A stretch of DNA of 64,000 nt from assembly GCF_000019965.1 (NCBI RefSeq), contig NC_010571.1, positions 1,922,001 to 1,986,000 on the forward strand, given 5' to 3'. Source of the DNA: Opitutus terrae PB90-1. Lineage in GTDB: Bacteria > Verrucomicrobiota > Verrucomicrobiia > Opitutales > Opitutaceae. The position numbers and the translations under genes were made by a program. The notes beneath the pieces were generated by a model. It did no database searches. It was given only the letters and a program-made list of their open reading frames with translations, and was not told where the DNA came from. This document shows, piece after piece, positions 21,325-29,848 of the stretch. The number at the start of each line of letters is the position of its first letter. Position 1 is the stretch's first letter.

Positions 21325-21364
21325 CGGCGCGGGGCGCCGTCCACGGGCGGGACGCCCGTGCCAC
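21325..21364. repeat. Palindromic repeat (CACGGGCGGGACGCCCGTG type)
   Basis: GGGGCGCCGTCCACGGGCGG leads into GACGCCCGTGCCAC. It matches the intergenic copy at 35876-35914 over about 40 bp, including flanking bases. It lies in the 298-bp space between divergent genes; nothing else is recognised there. Confidence 0.85.
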
Positions 21365-21460
21365 GCTCCTGTTATCCGACAGAGCAGAAGCTATTTCGGC
21401 CGAACTGTTACGGTCGGGGCGATTGACCCGGTGGGATATTTCGCTACCTCTGCCCCCTTC

Positions 21461-21946
21461 ATGCCTGCGAAGTCCCGCCGCCGCCGATCCGCCGCGCGCT
21501 CACCGCGCGTGCTGCGCGGCACCGTGTTCATCACGCGGCAGGTGCACTTCAACGCGGCGCACCGGCTCTACAACCCGACCAAGAGCCAGGCATGGAACAC
21601 GAACCAGTATGGGCTTTGCACCAGTCCCAACTGGCACGGGCACAACTACGTGCTCGAGGTCACTGTGCGCGGCGAGCCCGACCCGGAGACCGGCTACATC
21701 GTCGACTTGTCCGAGCTGAAGCGCGTGCTGCACGAGACGGTCGTTGACCGCTGCGATCACCGGAACCTCAACGACGACGTGGATTTTCTGCGCAACGTCA
21801 TTCCGACGACCGAGAATCTGGTGATCGCGTTTTGGGATCAGATCGAACCGGCGTTGCCCGCGGGGAAGCTGCATTGCGTGCGGCTGTATGAGACGCCGCG
21901 GAATTTCGCCGAGTATTTCGGACCCGATGCGCCGGCGCGGGCGTAA
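21461..21946 (+). CDS. 6-pyruvoyl-tetrahydropterin synthase / QueD family
   Basis: The product is 161 aa. Zinc-binding histidines are seen in VHFNAAHRLYN and HGHNYVLEVTV, with the catalytic Cys region GLCTSPNWHGHNY. RGEPDPETGYIVDLSELK and CDHRNLNDDV resemble eukaryote-like PTPS more than QueD. It would convert dihydroneopterin triphosphate to 6-pyruvoyl-tetrahydropterin, or act in the queuosine path. The next genes encode FolE2 and a sepiapterin-reductase-like SDR, which supports pterin cofactor synthesis. About 20 basic residues precede the domain. Cytoplasmic. Confidence 0.88.
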   Translation: MPAKSRRRRSAARSPRVLRGTVFITRQVHFNAAHRLYNPTKSQAWNTNQYGLCTSPNWHGHNYVLEVTVRGEPDPETGYIVDLSELKRVLHETVVDRCDHRNLNDDVDFLRNVIPTTENLVIAFWDQIEPALPAGKLHCVRLYETPRNFAEYFGPDAPARA

Positions 21947-21976
21947 CGCCTCGGGACGGCGCCGCATCAAAACGAC

Positions 21977-22960
21977 ATGAGCAAGAAGAAGAAGTCGATG
22001 TATCTCCATGAGTCCGCCAGTGGGGCGGCGCCCAAGATCCAGCGGCGCTACGATCCCGCGTTCGAGGTGGACGCGGCCTATCGGGCTTCGCTGCCGGACA
22101 TGATGGAGGCGGCGTATGCGGCCATCCAGGGCGCGCACGTGCCGATCCAGCAGGTGGGCGTGTCGAACTTCAAACTGCCGCTGAAGTTCCGGACGAAAAA
22201 GGGTGAGATCCTGACGCTCGAGGCGAGCATTACCGGTACGGTCTCGCTCGAGGCGGACTTGAAGGGGATCAACATGAGCCGGATCGTGCGCTCGTTCTAC
22301 GACCACAAGGACGAGGTGTTCACCGGCGAGTGGATGGGCAAGATCCTCTGCGCCTACCTGCGCAACGTGAAGAGCAAGGACGCGCGGCTGAAGGTGAGTT
22401 TCTCCTATCCGATGCTGCACCGCAGCCTGCGCAGCGGGCTGGAAGGCTACCAGTTCTACAACGTCGCGTTCGAGGGCGTGCTGACGCGGAAGGGCGACTA
22501 CCGGCGGTTCATCCATTTCGATTTCGTTTACTCGTCGGCGTGCCCGTGCTCGGCAGAGTTGGCGGAGCACGCGCGGGACCAGCGCGGGGTTTACAGCGTG
22601 CCGCACTCGCAGCGCAGCAAAGCGCGCATCGTCGTGGAAGAGACGCAGGGTAAAAAGATCTGGATCGAGGACGTGCACGCGCACTGCCTCCGCGCGCTGC
22701 AGACCGAGACGCAGGTGATGGTGAAACGCGAGGACGAGCAGGCGTTCGCCGAGCTCAATGGGGCGCACCTGAAATTCGTCGAGGATGCGGCGCGGCTGCT
22801 GTATCGGGAATTCGACGCGGACGAGAAGATCGCCGATTTCCGGATCGCGTGCTCGCACCTCGAATCGCTGCACTCGCACGATGCCGTGAGCGTGATCTGC
22901 AAAGGCGTGAAGGGCGGGTTCACCGCGGACTTCATGGATTTCCAATCGCTGGTGTGCTAA
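21977..22960 (+). CDS. folE2: GTP cyclohydrolase IB (FolE2)
   Basis: The product is 327 aa. It converts GTP to 7,8-dihydroneopterin triphosphate, the first step of folate, queuosine and biopterin synthesis. The FolE2 signature regions are present: [49 protein letters not shown] with the conserved HSQRS, and [13 protein letters not shown]. The metal-site Cys is in SACPCS. It lies 30 bp downstream of the PTPS-like gene on the same strand, an obvious pathway pair. Confidence 0.95.
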
Positions 22961-22980
22961 GAGGCCAATATTCGATCGTT

Positions 22981-23417
22981 CCCGCGGATGGCGCGGATGG
23001 ACGCGGATTGTGGCAATGATTCACGAAGAGTTGAGCGGAGAGATCATCGGTGCCGCGATGGCGGTGCTCAACGAGCTCGGCCCAGGGCTCGACGAAAAGC
23101 TCTACGAACGCGCGTTGGTCATAGAACTCCGGAAGCGCGGGCATACGGTGGAGCAGCAGCGCGCGTTTCCGGTGCACTATTCTGGCGAGCTGATCGGCAC
23201 TCTTGTTCCAGACACCATCGTCAATGGACTGGTGGTGGCGGATCCTAAGGTCGTCGAGGCGTTCACGGACACGCACGTTCGGCAGATGATTGGGTATCTC
23301 GCGGTCACAGGACTCAAGCTCGCACTCCTGCTCAATTTCAAGTTTGCCAAACTACAGTGGAAACGCGTCGTCCGTGATCCCCATGAATAATCCGCGCCCA
23401 TCCGCGAAATCCGCGGG
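22981..23417. mobile_element. Candidate mobile cassette: GxxExxY gene bracketed by 28-bp inverted repeats
   Basis: The sequence at 22981-23008 begins CCCGCGGATGGCGCGG. The sequence at 23390-23417 is its reverse complement with about 3 mismatches in 28. Between them is a single gene. The right repeat also supplies the first codons of the downstream reductase. Tandem GCGGATG-like units are visible within each end. No transposase is present, so mobility would have to be in trans. Confidence 0.6.
23016..23390 (+). CDS. GxxExxY family protein
   Basis: The product is 124 aa from the ATG at MIHEELSGEII; a GTG two codons earlier is possible. The family signature GxxExxY is read as GLDEKLY, preceded by MAVLNELGPG. 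QQRAFPVHYSGELIGTLVPD and VVEAFTDTHVRQMIGYLAVTG match the conserved body, which resembles a PD-(D/E)XK nuclease-like fold as far as I recall. Cellular function is unknown. It interrupts the pterin cluster, lies inside inverted repeats and overlaps the next gene by 8 bp. Confidence 0.85.
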   Translation: MIHEELSGEIIGAAMAVLNELGPGLDEKLYERALVIELRKRGHTVEQQRAFPVHYSGELIGTLVPDTIVNGLVVADPKVVEAFTDTHVRQMIGYLAVTGLKLALLLNFKFAKLQWKRVVRDPHE

Positions 23418-24129
23418 AGAAAACAAGCCGCTCGTTCTCATCACCGGCGCGTCGCAGGGAATTGGGGAGGCGATTGCACAGGTGTTTGCCCGCGAACTGC
23501 CGGGCGTCCGGCTCGCTCTGGTCGCGCGCAGCGAGGCGAAGCTGGCAGGCGTGGCGCAGGCGTGCGGGGGAGCCGGAGCCGAGGCGGACGTGTTCGGCTG
23601 TGACGTGACGGACGCAGGCTCGGTCGCGCGGATGGCGGAGGTGGTGACGCAGCGGTTCGGCCTGCCCGACGTGTTGATCAACAACGCGGGCGGATTCGTG
23701 CCGAAGAAGTTCGCGCAGACGACGGTGGAGGATTTCGACGCGATGGTGGCGGTGAACCTGCGCAGCGCATTTCTCGTTACGCACGCGTTCCTGCCGGCGC
23801 TGCTGAAACGCGGGAGCGGCGACGTATTCTTCATGAGCTCGATTGCCGGGCTGGCCGCCTATCCGGCGAGCGCGGCTTATACGGCGGCCAAATTTGGGGT
23901 GACGGGACTGGCGAAAGCGTTGCGCGCCGAGACCAGGGACGCCGGGCTGCGCGTGTGCTGCGTGCATCCGGGCGCGACCTGGTCGCCATCGTGGTCGGGC
24001 AGCGGAGTGGCGCCGGAGCGGATCATGCCGACGGAGGATGTGGCGCAGGCGTTTTATGACGTTTACCGAATGTCGCGGCGCACGGTCGTGGAGGAGATCG
24101 TGCTGCGGCCGCGACTGGGCGATATCTGA
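23383..24129 (+). CDS. Short-chain dehydrogenase, sepiapterin-reductase-like
   Basis: The product is 248 aa. The Rossmann motif TGASQGIGEAI, the cofactor-specificity segment ALVARSEAKL (an Arg fitting NADPH), NNAGG, the catalytic Ser in FMSSIAG and YTAAKFGVTG (Tyr and Lys) define an active SDR. The C-terminus SRRTVVEEIVLRPRLGDI closely resembles the end of bacterial sepiapterin reductase. With FolE2 and PTPS next door it would reduce 6-pyruvoyl-tetrahydropterin to tetrahydrobiopterin. The first dozen residues (NPRPSAKSAG) are encoded by the inverted repeat of the GxxExxY cassette, so the original start may have been displaced. Confidence 0.8.
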   Translation: MNNPRPSAKSAGENKPLVLITGASQGIGEAIAQVFARELPGVRLALVARSEAKLAGVAQACGGAGAEADVFGCDVTDAGSVARMAEVVTQRFGLPDVLINNAGGFVPKKFAQTTVEDFDAMVAVNLRSAFLVTHAFLPALLKRGSGDVFFMSSIAGLAAYPASAAYTAAKFGVTGLAKALRAETRDAGLRVCCVHPGATWSPSWSGSGVAPERIMPTEDVAQAFYDVYRMSRRTVVEEIVLRPRLGDI

Positions 24130-24431
24130 GTTGCAGCACCGATAACGCGGTTGCTGGGAGCCGTGAACAAAACCCTGAGCGGACACTGACACGGTTGCGG
24201 TGGCCGGTATCGGGAAAGCTCCGGGGAACGCGGCGCGCGCGCATCGTGTCGCCGCGGGGATGCCAACGCCCCTGCTGGTTCCCGCGGTTTGCACGAGCGA
24301 GAAAAGCGGGTTCGTGCGGAATGCGGGAATTTTCGCGGGCGCGGGGCGGCTGAGAAAACGGAGTTGCCGGAACGGGCGGAGGTTACGGATTCCGCCGGAG
24401 CGTTGGCACGATCACGGCTGAAAGACGGACC
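24130..24431. other. Intergenic stretch, nothing recognised
   Basis: A 302-bp interval between the reductase and a small membrane-protein gene. No reading frame, RNA gene or clear hairpin is supported. Purine-rich GAAAACGGAG-like tracts near the right end may include the promoter of the downstream gene. Confidence 0.5.
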
Positions 24432-24824
24432 ATGAATTTCAAACATGCGATCGGCTTCATGATCATCGGGGCGGTGTTCGGGTTGCTGCCGAGCTTGGTG
24501 CCGGAGTGGTGTCCCGCAACAGGACCGGACGGATCGAGCACGCGGGCGCTCTGGCTCGGACTGATGAGCACCGTAATGATCTCGATCGCGCTGAGTTACT
24601 TCGGGCGGCGGATCCTCGGCAGTCTGGCGTTGCTGCTCGAGCACGGACCGGCGGGCGCGGAGGAAGAGGCAGTTCCGGCGTTTGAGGTGCCGGCGGCTGA
24701 GGAACTCGCGGCACTCGTGCGCGTCGCCCGGCAGCCTGGCAATGGGCTGGCGGTGGCGGGGGCAGGCATCGCGTCGCCGTTGCCGTTCAGCCCTACGCTG
24801 GTCGAGCCGCGCCGCGCGGCGTGA
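24432..24824 (+). CDS. Small membrane protein of unknown function
   Basis: The product is 130 aa. There are two predicted membrane spans, FMIIGAVFGLLPSLVP near residues 8-24 and ALWLGLMSTVMISIALSYFG near 39-58. An acidic Ala/Glu/Val-rich cytoplasmic or periplasmic tail follows. No family recognised. A strong terminator follows 33 bp after the stop, supporting a real single-gene transcript. Confidence 0.6.
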   Translation: MNFKHAIGFMIIGAVFGLLPSLVPEWCPATGPDGSSTRALWLGLMSTVMISIALSYFGRRILGSLALLLEHGPAGAEEEAVPAFEVPAAEELAALVRVARQPGNGLAVAGAGIASPLPFSPTLVEPRRAA

Positions 24825-24857
24825 CGCACGAAACCTTGAAGTGGAAGTGAAGGTGCA

Positions 24858-24885
24858 GCCCGCCGGCGACGGCGGGCTTTTTTTT
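24858..24885 (+). terminator. Rho-independent terminator
   Basis: GCCCGCC (24858-24864) pairs with GGCGGGC (24871-24877) over a short loop and is followed by eight T residues. It ends the transcript of the small membrane-protein gene. Confidence 0.9.
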
Positions 24886-24922
24886 GGCAACAGCGGGTAA
24901 AGGGCTGCGACCGCGCCACACG

Positions 24923-25714
24923 TCAGTCGACCAGCGGGTAGCGCTTCACTCCGGTTTTTTGCAGCGCCACACGGAGCAGGAAAATGGGATTCGTCTTGAG
25001 ATAGCGACCGACCAGCCGACGCGGCTCGAGGCAGAGACGAAACAGCCACTCGAATCCGCTGCGCTGGATCCAGCGCGGCGCCTGACGCACGCGGCCGGCG
25101 TGAAAGTCGAACGCGGCGCCGACGCCGATGAGCAGGCCGGCCTCGAGCTGCTGCCAATGCGCCGCCATGAACCGCTCCTGCTTCGGGGTACTCAGCCCCA
25201 CCCAGATCACATCGGGCCGGGTGCGGGCGATCTCGGCGCGCAGCGCGTTCGCCTCGTCAGGCTGCAATGGCCGAAACGGCGGTGTGAACGTGCCGGCAAT
25301 CTCCAGACCGGGATAACGCGCCGCGAGCCGTTGCGCGAGCTCGGTGGCGATGCCCGGCCGGCCGCCGTAGAAGAAATGCCGTAGTCGGACACTGCGGCCG
25401 GCGTTGCAGACGGCGCCGAGCAGGTCGGGACCGTAGACGCGCTCTACGCCGTGCGGCGCGAGCCAGACCAACGGCATTCCGTCCGGCGTGGTGAGATAGG
25501 AGCGGTTGAGGATCCGACGAAAATCCGGATCGGCGCGGGCTTCGCCGACGCTGTGCACGTTGCACAAGCAAACGTACCCGAGTCGCTGCGCGCCACGCGC
25601 GCGGAGCACAAGGTCGCGAGCTTGCGCCAGCGTAAGCGCGGAGACACCGACGCCCAAGACGTTGTAGCGCGGGGGAAGAGTCGACGCGACGGCCGGGTTC
25701 GAAACCGCGGGCAT
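24923..25714 (-). CDS. WecG/TagA/CpsF family glycosyltransferase
   Basis: The product is 263 aa from the ATG of MPAVSNP; a TTG four codons upstream is possible. Family motifs are CLCNVHSVGEARADP, YLTTPDGMPLVWLA (the catalytic Asp region TPDGMP), FFYGGRPGIATELAQ, VIWVGLSTPKQERFM and GVGAAFDFHAGRVRQAPRW. Members transfer ManNAc-type sugars to undecaprenyl-linked acceptors in cell-surface polysaccharide synthesis. It stands alone here, opposite to its neighbours. Confidence 0.92.
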   Translation of the reverse strand: MPAVSNPAVASTLPPRYNVLGVGVSALTLAQARDLVLRARGAQRLGYVCLCNVHSVGEARADPDFRRILNRSYLTTPDGMPLVWLAPHGVERVYGPDLLGAVCNAGRSVRLRHFFYGGRPGIATELAQRLAARYPGLEIAGTFTPPFRPLQPDEANALRAEIARTRPDVIWVGLSTPKQERFMAAHWQQLEAGLLIGVGAAFDFHAGRVRQAPRWIQRSGFEWLFRLCLEPRRLVGRYLKTNPIFLLRVALQKTGVKRYPLVD

Positions 25715-25906
25715 GAGTGCGAGCAAGCCAGAAGGTGTCGCCGCCGCAACCGGATAGTCTGCTCCGCGGCAGGAGCCGATCTAACCGCAAAGGCTGCCTT
25801 GTCTCGTAACGCGCGGGCCCTCTCGATCGTTCAGCATGGTTAACGCGCGAGAAAGCCTGCGCCCCCCCGCCGCACCGTCGCGCTCCACGCCGACCTGTTG
25901 AGTAAA

Positions 25907-25931
25907 CAATTTCACGTAATACGTGAAATTG
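25907..25931. promoter_or_regulatory. Perfect palindrome, candidate operator
   Basis: CAATTTCACGT (25907-25917) and ACGTGAAATTG (25921-25931) are perfect 11-bp inverted repeats around AAT. The site is AT-rich in a GC-rich setting and lies in the 386-bp space between the divergent wecG-like and uup genes. The rest of that space holds a GC-rich tract and nothing else recognised. No T-run follows, so an operator is more likely than a terminator. Confidence 0.45.
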
Positions 25932-25933
25932 GC

Positions 25934-26040
25934 CCGAGGGTACAGCGGAGGGCAGCGGAGTCGCGCGAAGGGCAGCGGTAGCGCGGAAGGTAGCGGGGCA
26001 GCGCGGACGGCAGCGGAGGTGGGCGGGACGGGAAAGGAGG
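25934..26040. repeat. Degenerate GCAGCGG/GCGGAAG low-complexity tract
   Basis: A purine- and G-rich tract with irregular reiterations of GGCAGCGG, GTAGCGGGG and GGCAGCGGAGG lies just upstream of uup. It is non-coding by appearance; it could be slippage-prone or part of the 5' leader. Confidence 0.55.
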
Positions 26041-26100
26041 CGCGTGGAGCGTCGGCGGGCTTGCGCGGGACGGGGCGGGGCGTGCAACGTGACCGGCTTC

Positions 26101-27912
26101 ATGGCCCTGGTGAGTCTCCTCGATGTCAGCCTGAGCTTCGGCGGCGCGCCGTTGCTGGACCGCGTCAATCTGCAGATCGACCGCGGCGAACGCGTGTGTC
26201 TCGTCGGCCGCAACGGCGCGGGCAAGTCGACGCTGATGAAGCTGATCGCGGGTGAACTCCAGCCGGACAGCGGTCAGGTGATGCGCAGCGCGGGCGCGGC
26301 GTTTGCGCGGTTGCAGCAGGAGGTGCCCGCCGGGCTCGTGGGAACCGTGCGCGCGGTCGTGGAAGGCGAGGGCGGGGCGTTCGAAGAGCACAATGACTGG
26401 GAGCGGCACGATCGCGTGGAGCGGCTGCTGGCGAGCATGGGGCTGCCGGCAGAGGCGGCGTTCGGCTCGCTCTCGGCGGGACAAAAGCGTCGCGTGCTTC
26501 TGGCGCGGGGACTCGTGGAGCAGCCGCAGTTGCTGCTCCTCGACGAGCCGACGAATCACCTGGATCTTGCCTCGATCGAATGGCTCGAGAACTACCTGCT
26601 GCAATGGGGCGGCGCGCTGCTGTTCGTGACGCACGATCGCGCGTTCCTGCGGAAACTCGCGACGCGGATCATCGAGATCGACCGCGGCCAGCTCATCGGT
26701 TGGGCGTGCGACTACGACACGTTCCTTGTCCGCAAGCAGGCGGTACTCGAGGCGGAGGAGGTGCAGCGGGCGCAGTTCGACAAGAAACTCGCGCAGGAGG
26801 AGGAGTGGATCCGTCGCGGCGTGAAGGCGCAGCGTTCGCGCGCGCAGAACCGAATCCATGCGCTGGAGAAAATGCGGGCCGAGCGGGCGGCGCGACGTGA
26901 ACGCGCAGGTACCGCAAGACTGACCGCGCAGGAAGCCGACCGCAGCGGGTTCAAGGTCATTGAATGCAAGGATGCGGGCTTCCGGCACGCCGCGGACGCG
27001 CGTTGGATCGTACGGCACCTCGACGTGCGGATCGAACGCGGCGACAAGATCGGCATCGTCGGACCCAACGGCGCGGGCAAGACGACACTGCTGCGGCTGC
27101 TGCTCGGCGAACTCGCGCCGCAGGAAGGCACGATCGAGCAAGGCACGCGGTTGGAGATCGTCTACTACGACCAGCTCCGCGCGCAGCTGAACGAGGACCT
27201 GCGCGTGCAGGACGCCGTCGCCGACGGGAACACTACGGTCACGATCAACGGCCGCACGCGGCACGTGATTTCGTATCTGGAGGATTTTCTTTTCGAGCCG
27301 GCACGGTCGCGCACCCCGGTGCGGGCGCTTTCCGGCGGCGAGCGGAACCGGCTGTTGCTGGCGCGGCTGTTCACGAAACCCTGCAACGTGCTCGTGCTCG
27401 ATGAGCCGACCAACGATCTCGATGCCGAGACGCTGGAGTTGTTGGAGGATCTGCTGGTGGAGTTTGGCGGGACGCTGCTGCTGGTGAGCCACGATCGCGC
27501 GTTTCTCAACGAGGTGTGCACGAGCTTGCTGGTGTTCGAGGGCGAGGGCGACGGTCGCGTGACGGAATACCTCGGCGGCTACGACGACTGGCAGCGCGAG
27601 CGCGCGGCGAAAGCGGCGGTCGAGGAAAAGCGGCGCGAAGCCGAAAAGGCGCGGACAAACAGCGCGCCAGCTGAGCCGCAGCCGGTCGCCAAACCCCGGA
27701 AGCTGCTGAACCGCGAGCGCGCCGAGTTGGAAGCACTGCCGGGAAGGATCGAGGCGCTCGAGGCCGAGCAGCTGCAGCTGACTAACCAGCTGGCGGATCC
27801 GACGTTCTTCAAGCGGGCAGGGGCGGACGTGGCGAAAGCGACCGCGCGGTTGCAGGAACTCGAACAGGAGATCGCCGCGAATTACGCGCGTTGGGAAGAA
27901 CTGGGCGGATAG
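26101..27912 (+). CDS. uup: ABC-F family ATPase, Uup-like
   Basis: The product is 603 aa, starting at MALVSLLDVSLSFGG because the upstream extension is low-complexity. Two ABC domains are seen. The first has Walker A GRNGAGKST, signature LSAGQKRRVLLARGL and Walker B LLLDEPTNHLD. The second has GPNGAGKTT, LSGGERNRLLLARLF and VLVLDEPTNDLD. A charged inter-domain linker and a C-terminal coiled coil (LEALPGRIEALEAEQLQL) match Uup, a soluble DNA- or ribosome-associated ABC protein. No membrane segment. Confidence 0.92.
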   Translation: MALVSLLDVSLSFGGAPLLDRVNLQIDRGERVCLVGRNGAGKSTLMKLIAGELQPDSGQVMRSAGAAFARLQQEVPAGLVGTVRAVVEGEGGAFEEHNDWERHDRVERLLASMGLPAEAAFGSLSAGQKRRVLLARGLVEQPQLLLLDEPTNHLDLASIEWLENYLLQWGGALLFVTHDRAFLRKLATRIIEIDRGQLIGWACDYDTFLVRKQAVLEAEEVQRAQFDKKLAQEEEWIRRGVKAQRSRAQNRIHALEKMRAERAARRERAGTARLTAQEADRSGFKVIECKDAGFRHAADARWIVRHLDVRIERGDKIGIVGPNGAGKTTLLRLLLGELAPQEGTIEQGTRLEIVYYDQLRAQLNEDLRVQDAVADGNTTVTINGRTRHVISYLEDFLFEPARSRTPVRALSGGERNRLLLARLFTKPCNVLVLDEPTNDLDAETLELLEDLLVEFGGTLLLVSHDRAFLNEVCTSLLVFEGEGDGRVTEYLGGYDDWQRERAAKAAVEEKRREAEKARTNSAPAEPQPVAKPRKLLNRERAELEALPGRIEALEAEQLQLTNQLADPTFFKRAGADVAKATARLQELEQEIAANYARWEELGG

Positions 27913-28005
27913 TCTCCCGCGGAGCCGAAGTGGATGACGGACGGCTTCGCCTGGGTGATCCCAGCGCTGACGTAGCCGCCGCAGGCGGCAACCGAGTCTG
28001 CGCAA

Positions 28006-28674
28006 CTACCCGCGTGGCGAAGCCGCTTGCCCGGCAAAACGCGTGAGCAGGTGGTCGAGGCTGAACTCGGCGAGCGACGTGGCGCGCAGGTCCGCGGGCG
28101 AGAAATCGTGATGGGCGGTCGATGGCCCCGGCACCGCGACGGCCCAGAGATTGGCCCGCTTCGCGGCGAGCACGCCGGTGGCGGAATCTTCGAATGCGAT
28201 GGCTTCGTCGCCGCGAAGTCCGAACCGATTCAACACGAGTCGGTAGAGGTCCGGTTCGGGTTTTGGCGACGCTGCGTCCTCGCGGCAGGCGAGAAAATCG
28301 AAATGCGGAAGTAGCCCGATGCGCCGCAGGTGCGGCTCGACCCACGCGTGTTCGGAGTTCGAGGCGAGGCCGATGCGCAGGTTGCGGGATCGGGCGGCAG
28401 TGATCAGCTCAGCCGCTCCGGGCAGCACCGGCTGGCGCGCGAGCAGATCGGATTTCACCGTGCGACGCTCGAGTTCGAGCGCGGCGCGATCGGCATGCGG
28501 GCTGAAGCCGTGCCACGGGTCGAAGGCGTACTCCGCATGGCCGACGCTGCGGATGAACACCGCGCGATCGAACGGAACCCCATGCCGGGTGTGCACGGCC
28601 GCGTAAGCGTCGATCAACGGAGTTTCCGTGTCGATGATGAGGCCGTCGAAATCGAAAACGAGCGCTTGAATCAT
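28006..28674 (-). CDS. HAD-superfamily hydrolase, phosphatase/phosphomutase type
   Basis: The product is 222 aa, starting at MIQALVFDFDGLIIDTE, where the catalytic DxD nucleophile motif sits at the N-terminus as expected. IGLASNSEHAW is motif II, KPEPDLYRLVL supplies the motif III Lys, and AIAFEDSATGVLAAK is motif IV. Cap insertion is type C1, like beta-phosphoglucomutase and phosphoglycolate phosphatases. Substrate unknown. A small zinc-ribbon gene lies 35 bp upstream on the same strand. Confidence 0.88.
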   Translation of the reverse strand: MIQALVFDFDGLIIDTETPLIDAYAAVHTRHGVPFDRAVFIRSVGHAEYAFDPWHGFSPHADRAALELERRTVKSDLLARQPVLPGAAELITAARSRNLRIGLASNSEHAWVEPHLRRIGLLPHFDFLACREDAASPKPEPDLYRLVLNRFGLRGDEAIAFEDSATGVLAAKRANLWAVAVPGPSTAHHDFSPADLRATSLAEFSLDHLLTRFAGQAASPRG

Positions 28675-28709
28675 CCGGCGGACAACGAGCGGCGGAGCGG
28701 CCGGCGGAG

Positions 28710-29096
28710 TCAAGGAGTGCGTGCCTGCAACAGGCGGCGAACTTCGGCCTGCGCGGCTTCGGCATCAACGCCGGCTTCGCGCAGCAGCCCCACCAGGAGG
28801 TTGAACTGCTGGCGCCGGCGCTGGGCGTCCTCGCTGCGACTGCGGCGGTCCTGGCAGCGAAGCGCGAGGGAGGTGCCGCAAAGGCAGTTGCGCACGAGCA
28901 GCACGAAGGTGCCGCTGCCGGGCTGCTCCTGTTGCATCAAGCCGGAGGAATAGAAGATGGGCGTGGTGCGGGAGAGATAGTCCTTCACGTCGCCGAACCG
29001 GCGCTGGCAATGCGGGCAGGTGAGGGGGAACAGTTCCCCCGCCGTGACCTGCAATCCCTCGTACGGCGACGGAATGGAACCAGGAGGGGTATCCAT
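28710..29096 (-). CDS. Small predicted zinc-ribbon protein of unknown function
   Basis: The product is 128 aa. Two Cys pairs, CPHCQRRFGD and NCLCGTSLALRCQ, could form a zinc ribbon. The C-terminal third is charged and helical (RRRQQFNLLVGLLREAG). No family recognised. It is upstream of, and probably cotranscribed with, the HAD hydrolase gene. Confidence 0.6.
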   Translation of the reverse strand: MDTPPGSIPSPYEGLQVTAGELFPLTCPHCQRRFGDVKDYLSRTTPIFYSSGLMQQEQPGSGTFVLLVRNCLCGTSLALRCQDRRSRSEDAQRRRQQFNLLVGLLREAGVDAEAAQAEVRRLLQARTP

Positions 29097-29210
29097 AGCG
29101 GCACCGAAAGGGGACGCGGGAACGGGGTGGTTGGCAACATCGAAACCGGTTTCGCGTCAGCGGCGTTTTTCGCATTGCGGTCGCATCACGGCGGATTCAC
29201 ACGGCTGCGG

Positions 29211-29840
29211 ATGCTGCGCGTTTTGCCCGTGATTTTGACCGGAGCCCGGGTGCGGTTGGAACCGTTGGTTCCGGCGCATCTCGACGAGCTCACGCGGGCG
29301 GGCAGCGAGCCGGAAATCTGGCGCTACTTCCCCTGTGCGCCGGCGGTCTCGCGCGAGCAGATGCGCGCGTGGATCGAGGCGCGCCGCGGGCAGGAGCAGT
29401 TGGGCACGGCGCTGCCATTTGCGATCATCGATCTGGTGCATGGCCGCGCGGTGGGCAGCACGAGCTACATGGATATCTCGGCGCGGGACGACCGGCTGGA
29501 GATTGGCAGCACCTGGCTGGGCCGCGAGGCGCGGCGGACGGCGATCAACACGGAGTGCAAGTTTCTCCTGTTGCGGCATGCGTTCGAGGTGCTCGGGGCG
29601 AATCGCGTACAGCTCAAGACCGATGCCCGCAATCTGCGGTCGCAAGCGGCGATCGAGCGGCTCGGCGCGATCAAGGAAGGCGTGCTCCGCGCGCACATGG
29701 TGATGGCCGACGGTTTCGTGCGCGACACCGTGATGTATTCGGTGATTGCGGCCGAATGGCCGGCGGTGAAGCAGCGGCTGGAGCAGCTGCTGCGGCGCAC
29801 CCGTGGTCGCGAGCAGCGGGCGGGGGCGGGCGCCCCGTAG
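29211..29840 (+). CDS. GNAT N-acetyltransferase, RimJ/RimL type
   Basis: The product is 209 aa. MLRVLPVILTGARVRLEPL is the typical start of RimJ/RimL-like acetyltransferases. The acetyl-CoA site is indicated by LGREARRTAINTECKFLLL and the family pattern VQLKTDARNLRSQAAIERLG, with GVLRAHMVMADGFVRDTVMY near the end. It should acetylate an amine, possibly a protein N-terminus or small molecule. It is convergent with corA, 8 bp apart. Confidence 0.88.
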   Translation: MLRVLPVILTGARVRLEPLVPAHLDELTRAGSEPEIWRYFPCAPAVSREQMRAWIEARRGQEQLGTALPFAIIDLVHGRAVGSTSYMDISARDDRLEIGSTWLGREARRTAINTECKFLLLRHAFEVLGANRVQLKTDARNLRSQAAIERLGAIKEGVLRAHMVMADGFVRDTVMYSVIAAEWPAVKQRLEQLLRRTRGREQRAGAGAP

Positions 29841-29848
29841 CGCGAGGC

